From Harmothoe impar (lineage: Eukaryota > Annelida > Polychaeta > Phyllodocida > Polynoidae): a stretch of DNA of 64,000 nucleotides. The notes beneath the pieces were generated by a model. That model made no database searches. It was not told the DNA's origin and saw only the letters and a program-made list of their open reading frames with translations. Of this stretch, positions 24,322 to 36,801 are shown one piece after another. The position numbers and the translations under genes are program-made. Positions within the stretch are counted from its first letter, which is position 1. Each line of letters starts with the position of its first letter. The stretch covers positions 36,102,186-36,166,185 of the forward strand of contig OX381709.1 in the NCBI GenBank assembly GCA_947462335.1. The letters run 5' to 3'.

Positions 24322-26389
24322 TGTGGGGCCTTGAGCCCACAAAATTGCCTTGAGCCCACAAAAGAGTACCATTTTGTTAGCTGAAGGCTAACACCGGGCC
24401 TTCAGCCCACAAAAGTGGCTTTAAAGCACAAAAGCCTTCGGCCCACAAAAAAAAATGTCTTCAGGCCACAAAAGCCTTCAGCCCACAAAAGCCTTCAGGC
24501 CACAAAACAAAGATGCCTTCAGCCCCCAAAAACATACCATATGTACTGGTCAAACAGAGCAATTGGCATTCAGGTCGAACACCAATTGTACATCTTATAT
24601 CCACCTGCCTGCAACTCACAAAACCTCTCATATCAACTTGCCTTCAGCTCACAAAACCTATTCATTAATCTCACATAATAATCTAGCCTCTAGCACCAAC
24701 TTGCCTTCAGCCAAGAAACATTCCATCCTGATCTTAAATACCAATCTAGCTTCTCATATCAACTTGCCTTTAGCTCACAAAGCCAATACATAGGATTTGT
24801 GAGCTGAAGGCAAGTTGATCTCAACTACAAACCTATGAATTGATCTTACATACCAATCTAGCCTCTCATATCAACCTGCCTTCAGCCCACAAAACCTATA
24901 TATACTGATCTCATATAAGAATATATCAACTTGCCTTCAGCTCACAAAACCTATATACTGACCTTCAGCTAACAAAACTTATGTACTGATCTGACATACA
25001 AGCCTATGTACTGATCTTATGTACAAATGTAGCATCTCATATTAACTTGCCTTTAGCTCACAAAACCTATATACACTGATCTTACAAACGAATCTAGCCT
25101 CTCATATCACCTTGCCCTCAGCCCACAAAGCCAATACATAGGATTTGTGAGCTGAAGGCAAATTGATCTCAAAAACAAGCTTATGTACTAATCTTACATA
25201 CCAATCTGGCCTCTCATATCAACTTGCCTTCAGCTCACAAAACCTATATATACTGATCTCTCATAAGAATAGATCTACTGGCCCTCAGCTCACAAAATCT
25301 ATCTATATTGATCTCATATAGCAATCTAGCTTTTCATATCAACTTGCCTTCAGCTCACAAAACCTATATACTGACCTCCAGCTCAAAACACTTATGTACT
25401 GATCTGACATACAAGTCTATGTACTGATCTTATGTACAAATGTAGCCTCTCATATTAACGTGCCTTTAGCTCACAAAACCTATATACACCGATCTTAAAA
25501 ACAAATCTAGCCTCTCATATCACCTTGCCTTCAGCCCACAAAGCCAATACATAGGATTTGTGAGCTGAAGGCAAATTGATCTCAAATGCAAGCTTATGTA
25601 CTGATCTTACATACCAATCTGGCCTCTCATATCAACTTGCCTTCAGCTCACAAAACCTATATATTATTATATACTGACCTTCAGCTCACAAAACTTATGT
25701 ACTGATCTGACATACAAGCCTATGTACTGATGTTACGTACGAATGTAGCCTCATATTAACTTGCCTTCAGCTCACAAAAACTATATATTCTGATCTTACA
25801 TACCAATCAAGCCTCTCATCTCAACTTGCCTTCAGCTCACAAAACGTATGTACTGCTCTCACATGAGGATATATCAGCTTGCCTTCAGCTCACAAAACCT
25901 ATATATACTAATCTCACATAAGAATTGATCAACTTGCCTTCAGCTCACAAAACCTATATATACTGATCTCACATAAGGATAAATCAACTTGCCTTCAGCT
26001 CACAAAACCTATATAATTATACTGTTTTCACATAAGAAGATATCAACTTGCCTTCAAGTCACAAAACCTATATATATACTGATCTTACATACCAGTGAAA
26101 CCAGGATATAGGTTTTGTGAGCTGAAGGCTTGTTCATATAAAAAGATAGATTGGTAGGTGAGACCAGCATGTATATATGTTTTTGTTGGCTGAAGGCATC
26201 TTTGTTTTGTGGCCTGAAGGCTTTTGTGGGCTGAAGGCTTTTGTGGCCTGAAGACATTTTTTTTGTGGGCTGAAGGCTTTTGTGCTTTAAAGCCACTTTT
26301 GTGGGCTGAAGGCCCGGTGTTAGCCTTCAGCTAACAAAATGGTACTCTTTTGTGGGCTCAAGGCAAATTTGTGAGCTGAAGGCCCCACA
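24322..26389. mobile_element. 2.07-kb foldback element (word CCTTCAGCCCACAAAA)
   Basis: Near-identical inverted arms of about 205 bp occupy 24322-24530 and about 26185-26389; the outermost bases are TGTGGGGCC and GGCCCCACA. The arms are made of CCTTCAGCCCACAAAA words. The 1.65-kb interior contains around twenty further copies of a softened form (CCTTCAGCTCACAAAACC), spaced about 50-90 bp, with linkers such as ACTGATCTCACATA and CTAGCCTCTCATATCAAC. A few inverse copies (TTTGTGAGCTGAAGGC) also occur. There is no transposase frame. The arm linkers match those of 17322-17589. Confidence 0.8.
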
Positions 26390-28574
26390 CCCCCCCCCCC
26401 ACCAATTAAACCCGTCTAGAGGTATATAAATGTTATACTTAAAGCGCTAAATATGCCACACAGCCAAACTTCACGAAAGTATGTGTTGCCAACAGCATGT
26501 TACCGTTCCCACAGTCTGTGAATTTAACGGAGACCGACGTAGGAGATTCTGCCAACACCTCAGTAAGAAGCCACGTCATGGCTTCATAGTTACCAGCAGT
26601 GGCGGATTACAACTGAAGGCCAAACTACACTCGGGTTATTGTTTTTATGTACATTCCCCGTCTTCACATTGCCATACAAGACAGCGAATAATATAAGTTG
26701 CTGATGCCTGATAGATGCCAAATGTGAGATACTCTAACAGTAACAGTAAGGAGCTACTCCCTTAGATCCCCAAACAGAAGTCGCTAACATTCTAGGAATG
26801 TTATTTTCCATCTTTTTATGTAATATCGGCTTCCTATAACCTGGTTGTACATCCTCCCGGAATTCAGAGTGTGCTAAGCACATGATAGCCTCTCCTGTTC
26901 TGGACCATGGATAAGTCACGGATACATGTGCATCCGTCAGACAAATAGTAGGCAGTGGAATAACCCCTAATACTCATTGAACTGAGGTAAACTGTATTAT
27001 AGAGAGGGGGGACTGATCCTATTGTGGCAGTCTTGCCAGCCAAAATGTGTACCTATATTAAGATGTGAAATTGGTTGTGGAGTTGTTTACACCTGGAATG
27101 CAGGGGCAGTCTGTAGAAGATCATTGTGTAAATAGATGGGAACATTGATAACATGGCACCACGGGGCTCTACCTATGTCTGCCCTTCTGAAGTGGGGTCT
27201 GGATGCCATCATTACATGTACATGGAGTTTATGCCTTCACACCTGGGGAAATGCCCCTGGAATTCACCACTGTCTAGGTGAGTGCTTGAGACTGTCTCGC
27301 CATCTCAATGTACCATACAGTCAGAACTCTCTATAGTGTCCCCCGCTCCCACGGTTACCCCTACCCCTCTCCGGACATATCTAACTCTCTTCATGCATAT
27401 CTACAGCCCCGTGTCCACCGCTATCTATACTTCTGCCTACTTCTTTCCATGTCAGTCTGTAGGTATATGCATGTTGTTATAGTATCTGGTAATGTATAGG
27501 GCATTTTCAGAGAGATGGGAAGGGGTTGTAGTTGGGATCTAGGTGAGTGCCTGCACCTATCTGGGTGGCTGGGGACGTCTGCAGCCTGCAGGGTGTACCC
27601 TCCTTGTCTACCCAGGTGGCATAGTTTAGATGGAAGTGTGTCTGTGTATGTGGAAGGGACGGGTCGGCGGGGGCTCTCACTCATCAACCCGGCACAGTCT
27701 ACCCACAGGGTCGCCCACCTCAGTAGTCCCCCTCCACTACCAACAGGTGTTGTCAGCCTCTTACATATTGACATTCTGACTGTGTAGGTGAGTATAGGTC
27801 TTATCATTGGGACAGCAGATTAAAGAGATTAGTAAGTCTGAAGTGCACCTTTATATTGTCTCAGGGTACAGTTTAATTGATTTATCCTACAATCCCTCTT
27901 TGTCTACATGAGTGCTTTTCAATCTCTGAACAGACATTCATTTCCCTTTCTTCTCTTCTCTTCCCAACTCTACTCCTTTCTATTCCTCTGCATTCCATGT
28001 GAGACTAAATAGCTGCTGATCAGGTAGCCCCCCTCTCCCTATGCACTGGGGCACCACCTTCCTCCGCAGCACATTCAACAACGTTGTCATTCACAAACTT
28101 ACCCAACTGCAACATTGATAACAACAAAGGGGACCTTTATAGTCCTCCTAAATTAACACCGGTCACATATGTGTTGTTGCTGATGTGCCTATCAGCTGTC
28201 TGACACTCACATAGGCTCACATGGTGTAGTTCTGACGACATTGGCTATCGTTTGCTTCTATGTGCACTGAAAACCTAGGGGCACTGACAGTCAGTGGTGA
28301 CGATGTAGATCATGATGATTAAAAGTGACAGGTGGAAAAACTGCCTTAGAATGAATGATATGTATGTAGTCTCATATAATTGATCCACCCCCTCCTGCAC
28401 ACTGATATTCTTTGGCTCCATATACGACCAATCTCCCAGTCACTATAGCCCCACCAAGTTAGTCATTTTTTTACTCCTTATACGACCAACCTAGGTTAGT
28501 TAATATTGTCAGGTTGGTCAGTACTGACCAACTTGCCATAATCCTCTCCGTTTTAGGCTGTTATTTCCATGTCT
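26390..28574. other. Intergenic stretch, no gene supported
   Basis: A C-tract begins it. I see no exon with credible similarity. Overlapping open frames around 27136-27800 on both strands are proline/serine-rich and lack splice or family signals. A few TACGACCA words occur at 28420-28550. Confidence 0.4.
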
Positions 28575-29354
28575 GGGTGGCGATTCATAAGTTTCTACGA
28601 CACAGAGGGCCATTTTACTGCTACGACCATTGCTAGTCGTCCAGGGGTCATTTTAGTCTATGCCTACAACACCTGTTGAACAGTCGTAAGGGTGGATAAA
28701 AATAAGCACACATACGACCAGCTTATCTCATATGACCAGCTTATCTCAAGAAAATCGTAGAATGCTGTTATACAAAAAAAGGGGTGCATTTCAAAAGAAA
28801 ATCGTAGCAAATTTTCCATCTACCTTATCATACAGAATACCCGTATGAGATGGTTTTAAGGGCAAAAATGCCCGTTGCACAATAGATGGCTGGGACAGCC
28901 TCTGAAGTCATCTCAGCCATCCAAAAAACCTTAATAATGTTTTATTTTGTACCAAACCAAGATGTAATAAATGATGATGACATGTAAACTACCCTGTGCG
29001 AATAACTGCCTCATAAAACACAATATCATACATTTTTTGAAAATCATAATTCAACTATTTCCTCCTTAATCGTAGTGTGGGTAATATTCTAATGTACTCT
29101 GTAATACAAAGTTATATTTTTAGCATAATTACTTTTACAACAACTTTCTAATGGTTAGTGATACGGTTGAGTAAAGGAAATGTGTCCTATGATTATCATT
29201 GTGAAATGCACCACATTTTTCTGTACGACTGCCTTGTATGACTCCTTGTCTACAACCAGTAGGAAAATACGATTTGGTCTCTTTTCCTTACAGACAAGTT
29301 ATTTTGTGATCATAGCTTTACTGAGCTATCGTACATTGTTATGAATCGACCCCC
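28575..29354 (+). mobile_element. ~780-bp MITE, copy 2 of 3
   Basis: It begins GGGTGGCGATTCATAA and ends TTATGAATCGACCCCC. It aligns along its length with 30178-30958 and, inverted, with 18919-19685. TACGAC words near the left end and GTCGTA/ATCGTA words toward the right are shared. It is noncoding. Divergence from the next copy is modest, so the family was active fairly recently (inference). Confidence 0.8.
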
Positions 29355-30177
29355 AGTGTCTCAATCGCCAATTACCCATCCCCCTGGATATCTCTTTCCC
29401 TACTCTTGACCGGACTTATGTTATTATGCACAGTAAGTCCCATCATCTTAGAAAAGTGCATTCGCACCCTGAGTCTAAGTTGTTGAGGTAAACAAGAAGC
29501 TTAGGTCAGAGACAGACGCCCCGCCCATCACATAAGACTAATGGTGCCCAGAGAGGGGTCCTGAGGCGATAGTGGCAGGAATAACTACTCATTGGGCAAC
29601 AAGGCTTGCACCCTACCTACAACTATTCTTTTCAATATTGGGGTATCCAGCTGGGACATAAAAATAAGGTTCTATGTTGAAAGTAGTTTGTTTTCACCTT
29701 CTGACTGGGAGAGGTAAACCTAGATGTAAACACATCAATTATACTACCCCCACCCCCACCAGTATCTGCTCTGACTAAGTCACTTCTATTAGTTTAGTGT
29801 GTACTTCCTGAATTGAGAGCACAATATCAATTGACTTGTTTTAATAAGAACCAATTGACGCATTTAGTAATTCTAATGTCCCTTTCTGCATGATAAACCA
29901 CTGACTACCTATTTGTACTTTCATTAATCGATATCTGTCAATGGACTATGATGATTTGACGGTAGCGACAGTGAAAGCAAAAGGTTCAACTTTGATTTTT
30001 AAAAAGACAACCGTGAAATATTTGCCTGGATAAGACGTGTTCTACTTTTCATCTTGGTGTGTCAACTTTGATTTTAAAGGACTGCTTTAGGATTGGCCTT
30101 CCTGTGCCAATGTGGAATGGCGATTAATGTAGGAATGCTAATACTTTGCTAGTCCTGAGAGCAGCTTTATGGAGTCA

Positions 30178-30958
30178 GGGGCTCGATTCATAAGTTTGTA
30201 CGATTTAGAGGGCTATTTTACTGCTACGACCAGTGCTGATCGTCCAGGGGTCATTTTATGCTATGGCTACGACACCTGATGAACAGTTGTTAGGTGGAGA
30301 AAAATAAGCACACATACGACCAGCTTATATCATACGACCAGCTTATATCAACAAAATCGTAGAATGCTGTCGTACAAAAAAAGGGGTGCATTTCACAAGA
30401 AAATTGTAGCAAATTTCTCATCTACCTAATTGTACAGAATACCTGTATAAGGTTGTTTTAAGGGCAAAAATGCCCATTGCACAATAGATGGCTGAGACAG
30501 CCTCTGAAGTCATCTCAGGCATCTAAAAATTCTTTAATAATGGTTTGTTTTGTACCAAACCAAGATGTTATGTCTGATATTGACATGTAGATCACCTTGT
30601 GAGAATGTGTGCCTCATAGATTCACAATATTACCCATTTTTTGAAAATCATTATTTAACTATTTACCCCTAAATCGTAGTATGTGTAATATTCTTATGTC
30701 CTTCTACAATATAGTAATTTATTTTTAGATTACTTATTGTTACAACCACCCTTTGCTGGGTAGTGGTATGATTATGTTATGGTCATGTGTCCTATGATCT
30801 CATTGTGAAATGATATCTAATTATTTGTACTACAGCCTTGTATGATGCCTTGACTACTCCCTGAAAAAAAACACGATTTGCCCTGTTTTCCCTACAGACA
30901 TGATTTTTTGTGGTCTTAGCCTTTCTGAGCTGTCGTACATTGTTATGAATCGAGGCCC
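30178..30958 (+). mobile_element. ~780-bp MITE, copy 3 of 3
   Basis: It begins GGGGCTCGATTCATAA and ends TTATGAATCGAGGCCC. It has the same orientation and nearly the same length as the copy only 0.8 kb upstream. The two enclose 29355-30177, a stretch without recognisable genes. It is non-autonomous; no transposase is present in the window. Confidence 0.8.
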
Positions 30959-32909
30959 TGTATCGAGTTCATCCCCCTTATGGTAATCTAATCATCGTGA
31001 TAATTTTAGATCTAACCCAGAAGATCCAGAGGTTTGCTGTCCCTTCCTGATTAGGGTTATTATATATTACAACCCAAACCTCTATTGATGGTCTGTATGA
31101 TCGCATTGTCCATTCATAATCATAATAAGATCACTCACAAGGGCGAAAACAGACTAATTCAAACTGTGATCCAGTTCATCAGATGAGTTCAATTAAGATA
31201 ACTGCTCTCATGGTGGGTTGTAAATATTTAGAGTCCCGATATAAAAAGGTGTATCCATGTGTTGTGCAAATTCATCATCCAGACAGGTTTATACAGCACA
31301 CAGCGCAGCAGCTCGGTACACAACCCCAGCACATGCTACAGGTACTGACTCCTGCAATATGCAGGCCAGCTTCTCATCTCATTACCCTATATATTTCCTT
31401 TTCTAGTAGACAATGTTAACACAGTTTCTACTGTTTATCAGAACACCCTAATGGAAGTGGCCCTAATTTATACTATATAAAGTAATGGTAGGCATTCAGT
31501 TATTTCTAAGATTAAGTACCATTATTCTGGTGACCTAAAGAAAGATCAACCGGATGGTATTATGTGATAGAATTAAGGGGATCCCATTTAGAAAAACCAA
31601 GATAAGTCTCACAAGAAATGAAAAGATATGACGGCAGTTTCCGGCCAGATAAAAGATCTCTGTCTGGATACAATCAGGAAGGTAGGGGCATGTGGCTGGC
31701 CATGTAGTATCATGTATCTCCATTCACCCCCTGACTGATAAACAGGGACTGTTGTACGTCTGGTGTAGGCAGCCTACAGCTGGTACCATAATATTTTTAT
31801 TCAGTGCGAGGTATTAAAAAGAGCCGGGCGAACTTTACCGGAATGCATGTGAGGACCCGGATGGGTTGAATGTATACATACAGGTAGACTGTGGCAAGAC
31901 TGATAACATGCCACTGTGAGGGGAAGCATGTTGAGTTGGAGTTTGGGAATTCCCATGTTGCTCTACCACACCAACAGGCCCTCATCCTGGGCCGAGTAAT
32001 AGGCCCACGTGGCCAGTAGAAAGCTGCTTTGATTGGTTAACATGAATTCCATTGCCGACAAGTTCCAATAATCTGTTGGACAGACGGTCAGCCACCAAAT
32101 TTCAGATTTATTGGGCCCTGATCGTTGGACATTTTCACTTTAACAGTCAGTTTGGTACCCCACGTGTACCGTGTGCGTGAAGTTAGGGGACATTGTCGCA
32201 CCCCACATCTGGATGCCCGTACCCTGTGCCTGAATTTAATAGAGTATACAACGGTAACTAGCCTCTGCGGTAGCTTCTGTGTCAGCTGTCACCTGGTGAA
32301 GCCATCAACAACCAATGTGGCTTCCCGCTGGTAAATATAGCACAGGGGTTCTAAATGTAGAGCCCCACCGCAGGATTGGGTATTGGGGAGGGGGGGGGGG
32401 GTGCCAGGCACATTAATGATTTGGAAATGATAGAGGTGTGAGGAAAGTGGTTATCGCCGAGAGATAAAGGACAGGGGTTGAAGGTTAGAATACCAACACA
32501 CCATCCAATTTACTTCATCATGGAAATGTCAGTCGCATTGATTTAACCAAAGAACACTGTACATGTGTCTCACACCGATGAACTCACTTGACTTCGCATT
32601 GTGAGATAACCCTCAATTGTGAACAATTCTCAGGACTGTCGAGGATACGGCGCACATATGAGTGTAAATACTATTACTATTTAGAATTTAGCCTAAACTT
32701 TAGACTGACTGAGCACACAGATGGGTATGTCGGACAGTGTATATATGCGTTTTTATCCCTGTTCCTGTCAGGTGCCACTTAAACCCCTAAACTCGTGTCA
32801 GTTATCTCACTTCTAATAAGACCCTTTGCAACCAAGTTAGCTTTCCGATGAACTCCTCCTACACAAAATAGCTTATTTACTACTTAGAATGTGCCGCATG
32901 GAAGTCAGG
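30959..32909. other. Intergenic stretch, no gene seen
   Basis: I see no gene, RNA gene or well-formed repeat here, apart from a poly-G tract near 32390. Confidence 0.45.
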
Positions 32910-35277
32910 TACACTGATAATAATGGACCTGGAAATGTTAGTCACTACGGACTACATTTCTATAGTCGCGTGAACGTAGCAAAAAGGGCTATACTTTGTT
33001 AGTCACCTATGTCTAACGTTAGTTAGTCATATAGTCAACATATAGTCAAGCATTAACTCGGCTAATTTGGGACATTATAGTCAAGTGACTATGAATTTAA
33101 TGCTTTCATGCTCTAAATTAGTCACTCTGACTAATAGATATAGTCAATCATGAGACTGCAGGACAATAAGTCAAGACAAGTACCCCACTGGCATCTACCC
33201 CCAAGACATCTACCCCTGGGGCCTACTATCTACCCCCTATGACATCTACCCCAGGACATCTACCCCTAACTAGGACATCTACCCCATAGGACGTTTACCC
33301 CCGTAGGACTTTTACCCCTATGGGCATCTACCCCTTGGAATTTTACCCCCCTAGAACTTCTACCCCTTAGGACATCCACTGCCTTGGACACCTACCCCAG
33401 ACATCTACCCCCTAGACATCTACCCCCTCGAACATCTACCCCCTTTACCCTCTAGGACTTCTACCCCTAGGAACATCAACCCCTCTACATACCCATATGG
33501 TTGAGTCACATCAGGTGGAGAGGTAGATTTCTCCAGGGACATCAGACATCTACCCCTGGACATCTACCCCCTGGGAATCTACCCCCTTTGACATCTACCC
33601 CCTAGAATTTTATCCTCTTGGAAATCTATTCCCTGGATTTTTGCCCCTTAGGACTGTACCCAGTAGGACATCCACCCCCTTGGACGCCTACCCCATAACA
33701 TCTACCCCCTTGACATCTACCCCTATGATGTCAACCCCCAGCACTTCATTCCCCTGGACATCCATTCCCTGGAGTTTTACCCCCTTATGACTTTTACCCC
33801 TAGGATATCCATCCACTGGACTTTAACCTCTTTCTTCTAGAACTTCTACCCCCTAGGACATCTATTCCCTTGGATGTCTACTACCTTTACCCTCTAGGAC
33901 TTCTACCCCTGGAGACATCAACCCCCTCCACATGCCCATACGGTTGAGTCATATGTGGAAGGGGTAGAATTCTTTAGGGGTAAAAGTCCTAGGGGGTAGA
34001 TGCCCTAGGGGGTAGATTTCCAGGGGGTAGATATCAAGGGGTAGATGTCGGATGTCCCTGGAGAAATCTACCCCCTCCACATGATATGACTCAACCATAT
34101 GGGCATGTGGATGGGGTTAATGTCCCTAGGGATAGAAGTCCTAGAGGGTAAAGGGGTAGATATCCCAGGGGTAGATATCCTAGGGGGTAGATGTCTGGGG
34201 TAGGTGTCCAAGCAGGTGGATGTCCTAAGGGGCTAAACATCCAGGGAATAGTTGCCCAAGGGGATAAAAGTCCTGGGGTAGATTCCCAGGGGATAGATGT
34301 CCAGGGATAGATGTCGGATGTCCCTGGAGAAACATACCCCCTCCTCATGATATCATTCATTATGAACATTTGGAGGGGCTGATGTCCCGAGGGGTAGAAG
34401 TCCTAGAGGATATATGGGGTAGATGCCAAGGGGATTGATAACCTAGGGGGTAGAAGTTGTAAGGGGGTAAAAGTCCAGGGCATAGATGTCCAAGGGGATT
34501 AAAGCCTTAGGGGGTATAGGTCCTAGGGGGTAGATTCTCAGGGGTAGATATCCAGGGGTAGAAGTCTGGGTGTTAATGTTAAGGTAATGTTTAGCATGCT
34601 TAGGACATCTCCCCCTAGGACATCTACCCCCAAGGACTTTTATCCTCTTGGACATCCATCCCATTGGACTTTAACCCCCTTACATCTTCTACCCCCTGGG
34701 ACATCCATCCCCTGGACTTTCATGTCCTAGGGGGTAGATTCCCAGGGGGTAGATGTCCAGGGGTAGATGTCTGGGGGTAGATGGTTGGAGGTACCTGTCC
34801 TAGCATCATTGGATGAAGTAGATGAGCATGGGCCATATGCCTAGCACACTATAACCCTTCACCCAGTCAACCTCTGTATATTCTAGTCTGGAAGCCTAGA
34901 GATCCACAGTCACATGATCAGAATTTGAACAAAACCACATGATACTTTAATCAAACTTGAGAATGCATGTGTTCTATGATATCTTATGTAAGCATGCTCA
35001 ACATTCACACAAGATCTAACACACAGGGATATGTGTAAAGGAGTGATTTAGATAGAATAGGATGTGCCTACCTGAAGTCAGTTGAGCATTCAATTTTGAA
35101 TCCTAACTGTTTCCTGTGCACACATTCCTGTGACATCATCAATTTGTGTGATCCACATATAGTCACGACTGACTATCTTTATGACTAATATGTGACTAAC
35201 ATATGTAATCATCTGACTACGGGGGTCAAAATATGATGGTATAGTCAGTACTGACTATAGGTTTTATTATCAGTGTA
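32910..35277. mobile_element. Outer foldback element (TAGTCA words) split by a nested element
   Basis: The left end TACACTGATAATAA (32910) is exactly inverted at the right end, TTATTATCAGTGTA (to 35277). Both flanks carry many TAGTCA, TGACTA and TTAGTCAC words (32938-33175 and 35160-35260). The middle is occupied by a different word element (33178-34790) and by about 0.35 kb of other sequence. I read it as an older element that took an insertion. It has no coding capacity. Confidence 0.65.
33178..34790. mobile_element. 1.6-kb inner foldback element (word GACATCTACCCCC)
   Basis: The left half is a dense run of GACATCTACCCCCTAG and variants (GACTTCTACCCC, GACTTTTACCCC). The right half is mainly the inverse, GGGGGTAGATGTC, with a short return to the forward sense near 34600-34720. 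The outer ends are AAGTACCCCAC at the left and its diverged inverse GGAGGTACCTG at the right. A 50-bp stretch containing CATATGGTTGAGTCA recurs inverted around the turning points (33490-33520, 33940-33960, 34080-34100). Copies number well over fifty. It is noncoding. Confidence 0.75.
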
Positions 35278-36801
35278 TACAATAGCTATAGGCAGCAAGT
35301 TACCACATACTACCTTTCTCATAGTTACTGCTGAGCAAAGTAGCTCTATTGTTTTTGACTGCGCTTTTATCTCTAATTCTCTTACGAAGAGATCTGGGGG
35401 ATGAGGCCAAGCAAGTATATATGTTTATGTATCTTCATGTAACTTTTTTACGGCTCCGATTTATCAGGTTACGACTGGCTGGCATGGTTGTCAGCTTTTG
35501 ACGTCCAACGGCTTTCCACCGTGCCCTAGCTAAAGGGGTATCATAGGTTAGCTCTAGCTGTCTGGCTCTCCTTCGTTGGCGCTCTGTTTATTTTGTTTCG
35601 CTCATATTTCCATCATTTCTACCCAACCCAGATATTATTGCAGTTATATCATCATACTGCGTAGTGATTAAGTCCCCCTTCCATTTCTTTACAACCTGAT
35701 ACAGCTGCAAATAAGTTATAAAGTACGACATAATGACTATTTCCTGCTATGTCGTATTATGTCCAGTGTTAAACATTGAAGGCAGAATAATGCTACTACA
35801 TGAAGGTAACCCATGGAGCTGAGTATCAGGCTCTCCGCAGGGCGGTGCACCCTGACGGGGCCCAGTCTGCTGCCAATTACACAGGTGTGAAGTGTAGAGC
35901 GGCAGGTAAAGGCCTCCCTGTTCCCAGGGCTGACAGGACTGTCTGTCTGCGGGCTGGAGGGAGGGGGCCACTCCTCCACGGTTCCAGCCACTTAGATCTA
36001 CTCCTCCACCAGGTACATGCATGTATATACTAGTTGGTCGCGCTGGCTTATGCCATTATGAGACAATTATAGGCATGCTGATAACCATTGATAACCATAA
36101 CCATCAACTCTAGACCTAAGCTTCACCTTAACTTTATAAAAAATAATCCTAATGTTAAGCCTCCCGCGGCACATGGGCGGCTGTAGGAAAACTTGTCGAC
36201 TTGAGAGTGGACAATAATATGTGTGCATACTCGAGATAGCTGTTAGTTCATGCACACAATGTCATGCCGACTGAGGAAGGTGCATGGCATGAATCAACCC
36301 GGAGCACATCCGATGTTATATGTGGCAGTGGTGATGTCCCAGGATCTGCACAATGTTTATCTCCTAGTAACCTATTATTTGGAAATACAGTACGTTTCGG
36401 TTGGATTATGAAATAGAAAGGCTGTGTCTTCAGCAGAGGCGAGTGCAGATAGGTTCATGATAGTGCATGCGTTCACCGCACACCTCCCTTCCAGTACCAC
36501 TTCCAATTAGGCGTTGACTGGAGGTGTCAGGTGTGGTTGGCTCTCCATTCCGCCACTAGGGGGAGATATAGATCGGACCAGGGTCAGTCCAGGTCATACG
36601 GGCCGTGACCTGGAGGGGGCAGTACTGGGCAGTTACTGGATTATTCACCATCTGTTTGTCTTGGCACATTAAGGTAATGTCAATGGTAACCAGGGTTATA
36701 CCCGGCCAGAATATACCAATAGGCTAAGGTCACATGGAAGAGGGTTGTAATGATTCCAAAGATGTGTTTCATTAGTGTACATTAGTTCCCTGAAGCTTCT
36801 A
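35278..36801. other. Intergenic stretch upstream of the arrestin gene
   Basis: No coding exon is supported. It is a candidate for the arrestin gene's promoter and noncoding first exon, because the first coding exon has a splice acceptor before it. GC-richer sequence lies at 35810-36010. A CTCF-like word, CCACTAGGGGGAG, sits at 36553-36565. I cannot place a transcription start. Confidence 0.35.

Noticed and set aside
24322..26389. CRISPR-like regularly recurring phrase
   Set aside because: Spacing is irregular, copies occur on both strands, and the 'spacers' are themselves repeated; the genome is eukaryotic and no cas gene is present.
27136..27807. Cluster of overlapping frames on both strands
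   Set aside because: No consistent frame, no domain signature, and codon bias explained by C-rich sequence.
35737..36033. Overlapping GC-rich frames upstream of the arrestin gene
   Set aside because: Could be a noncoding first exon or promoter region, but no splice pair linking it to 38496 can be shown from sequence alone.
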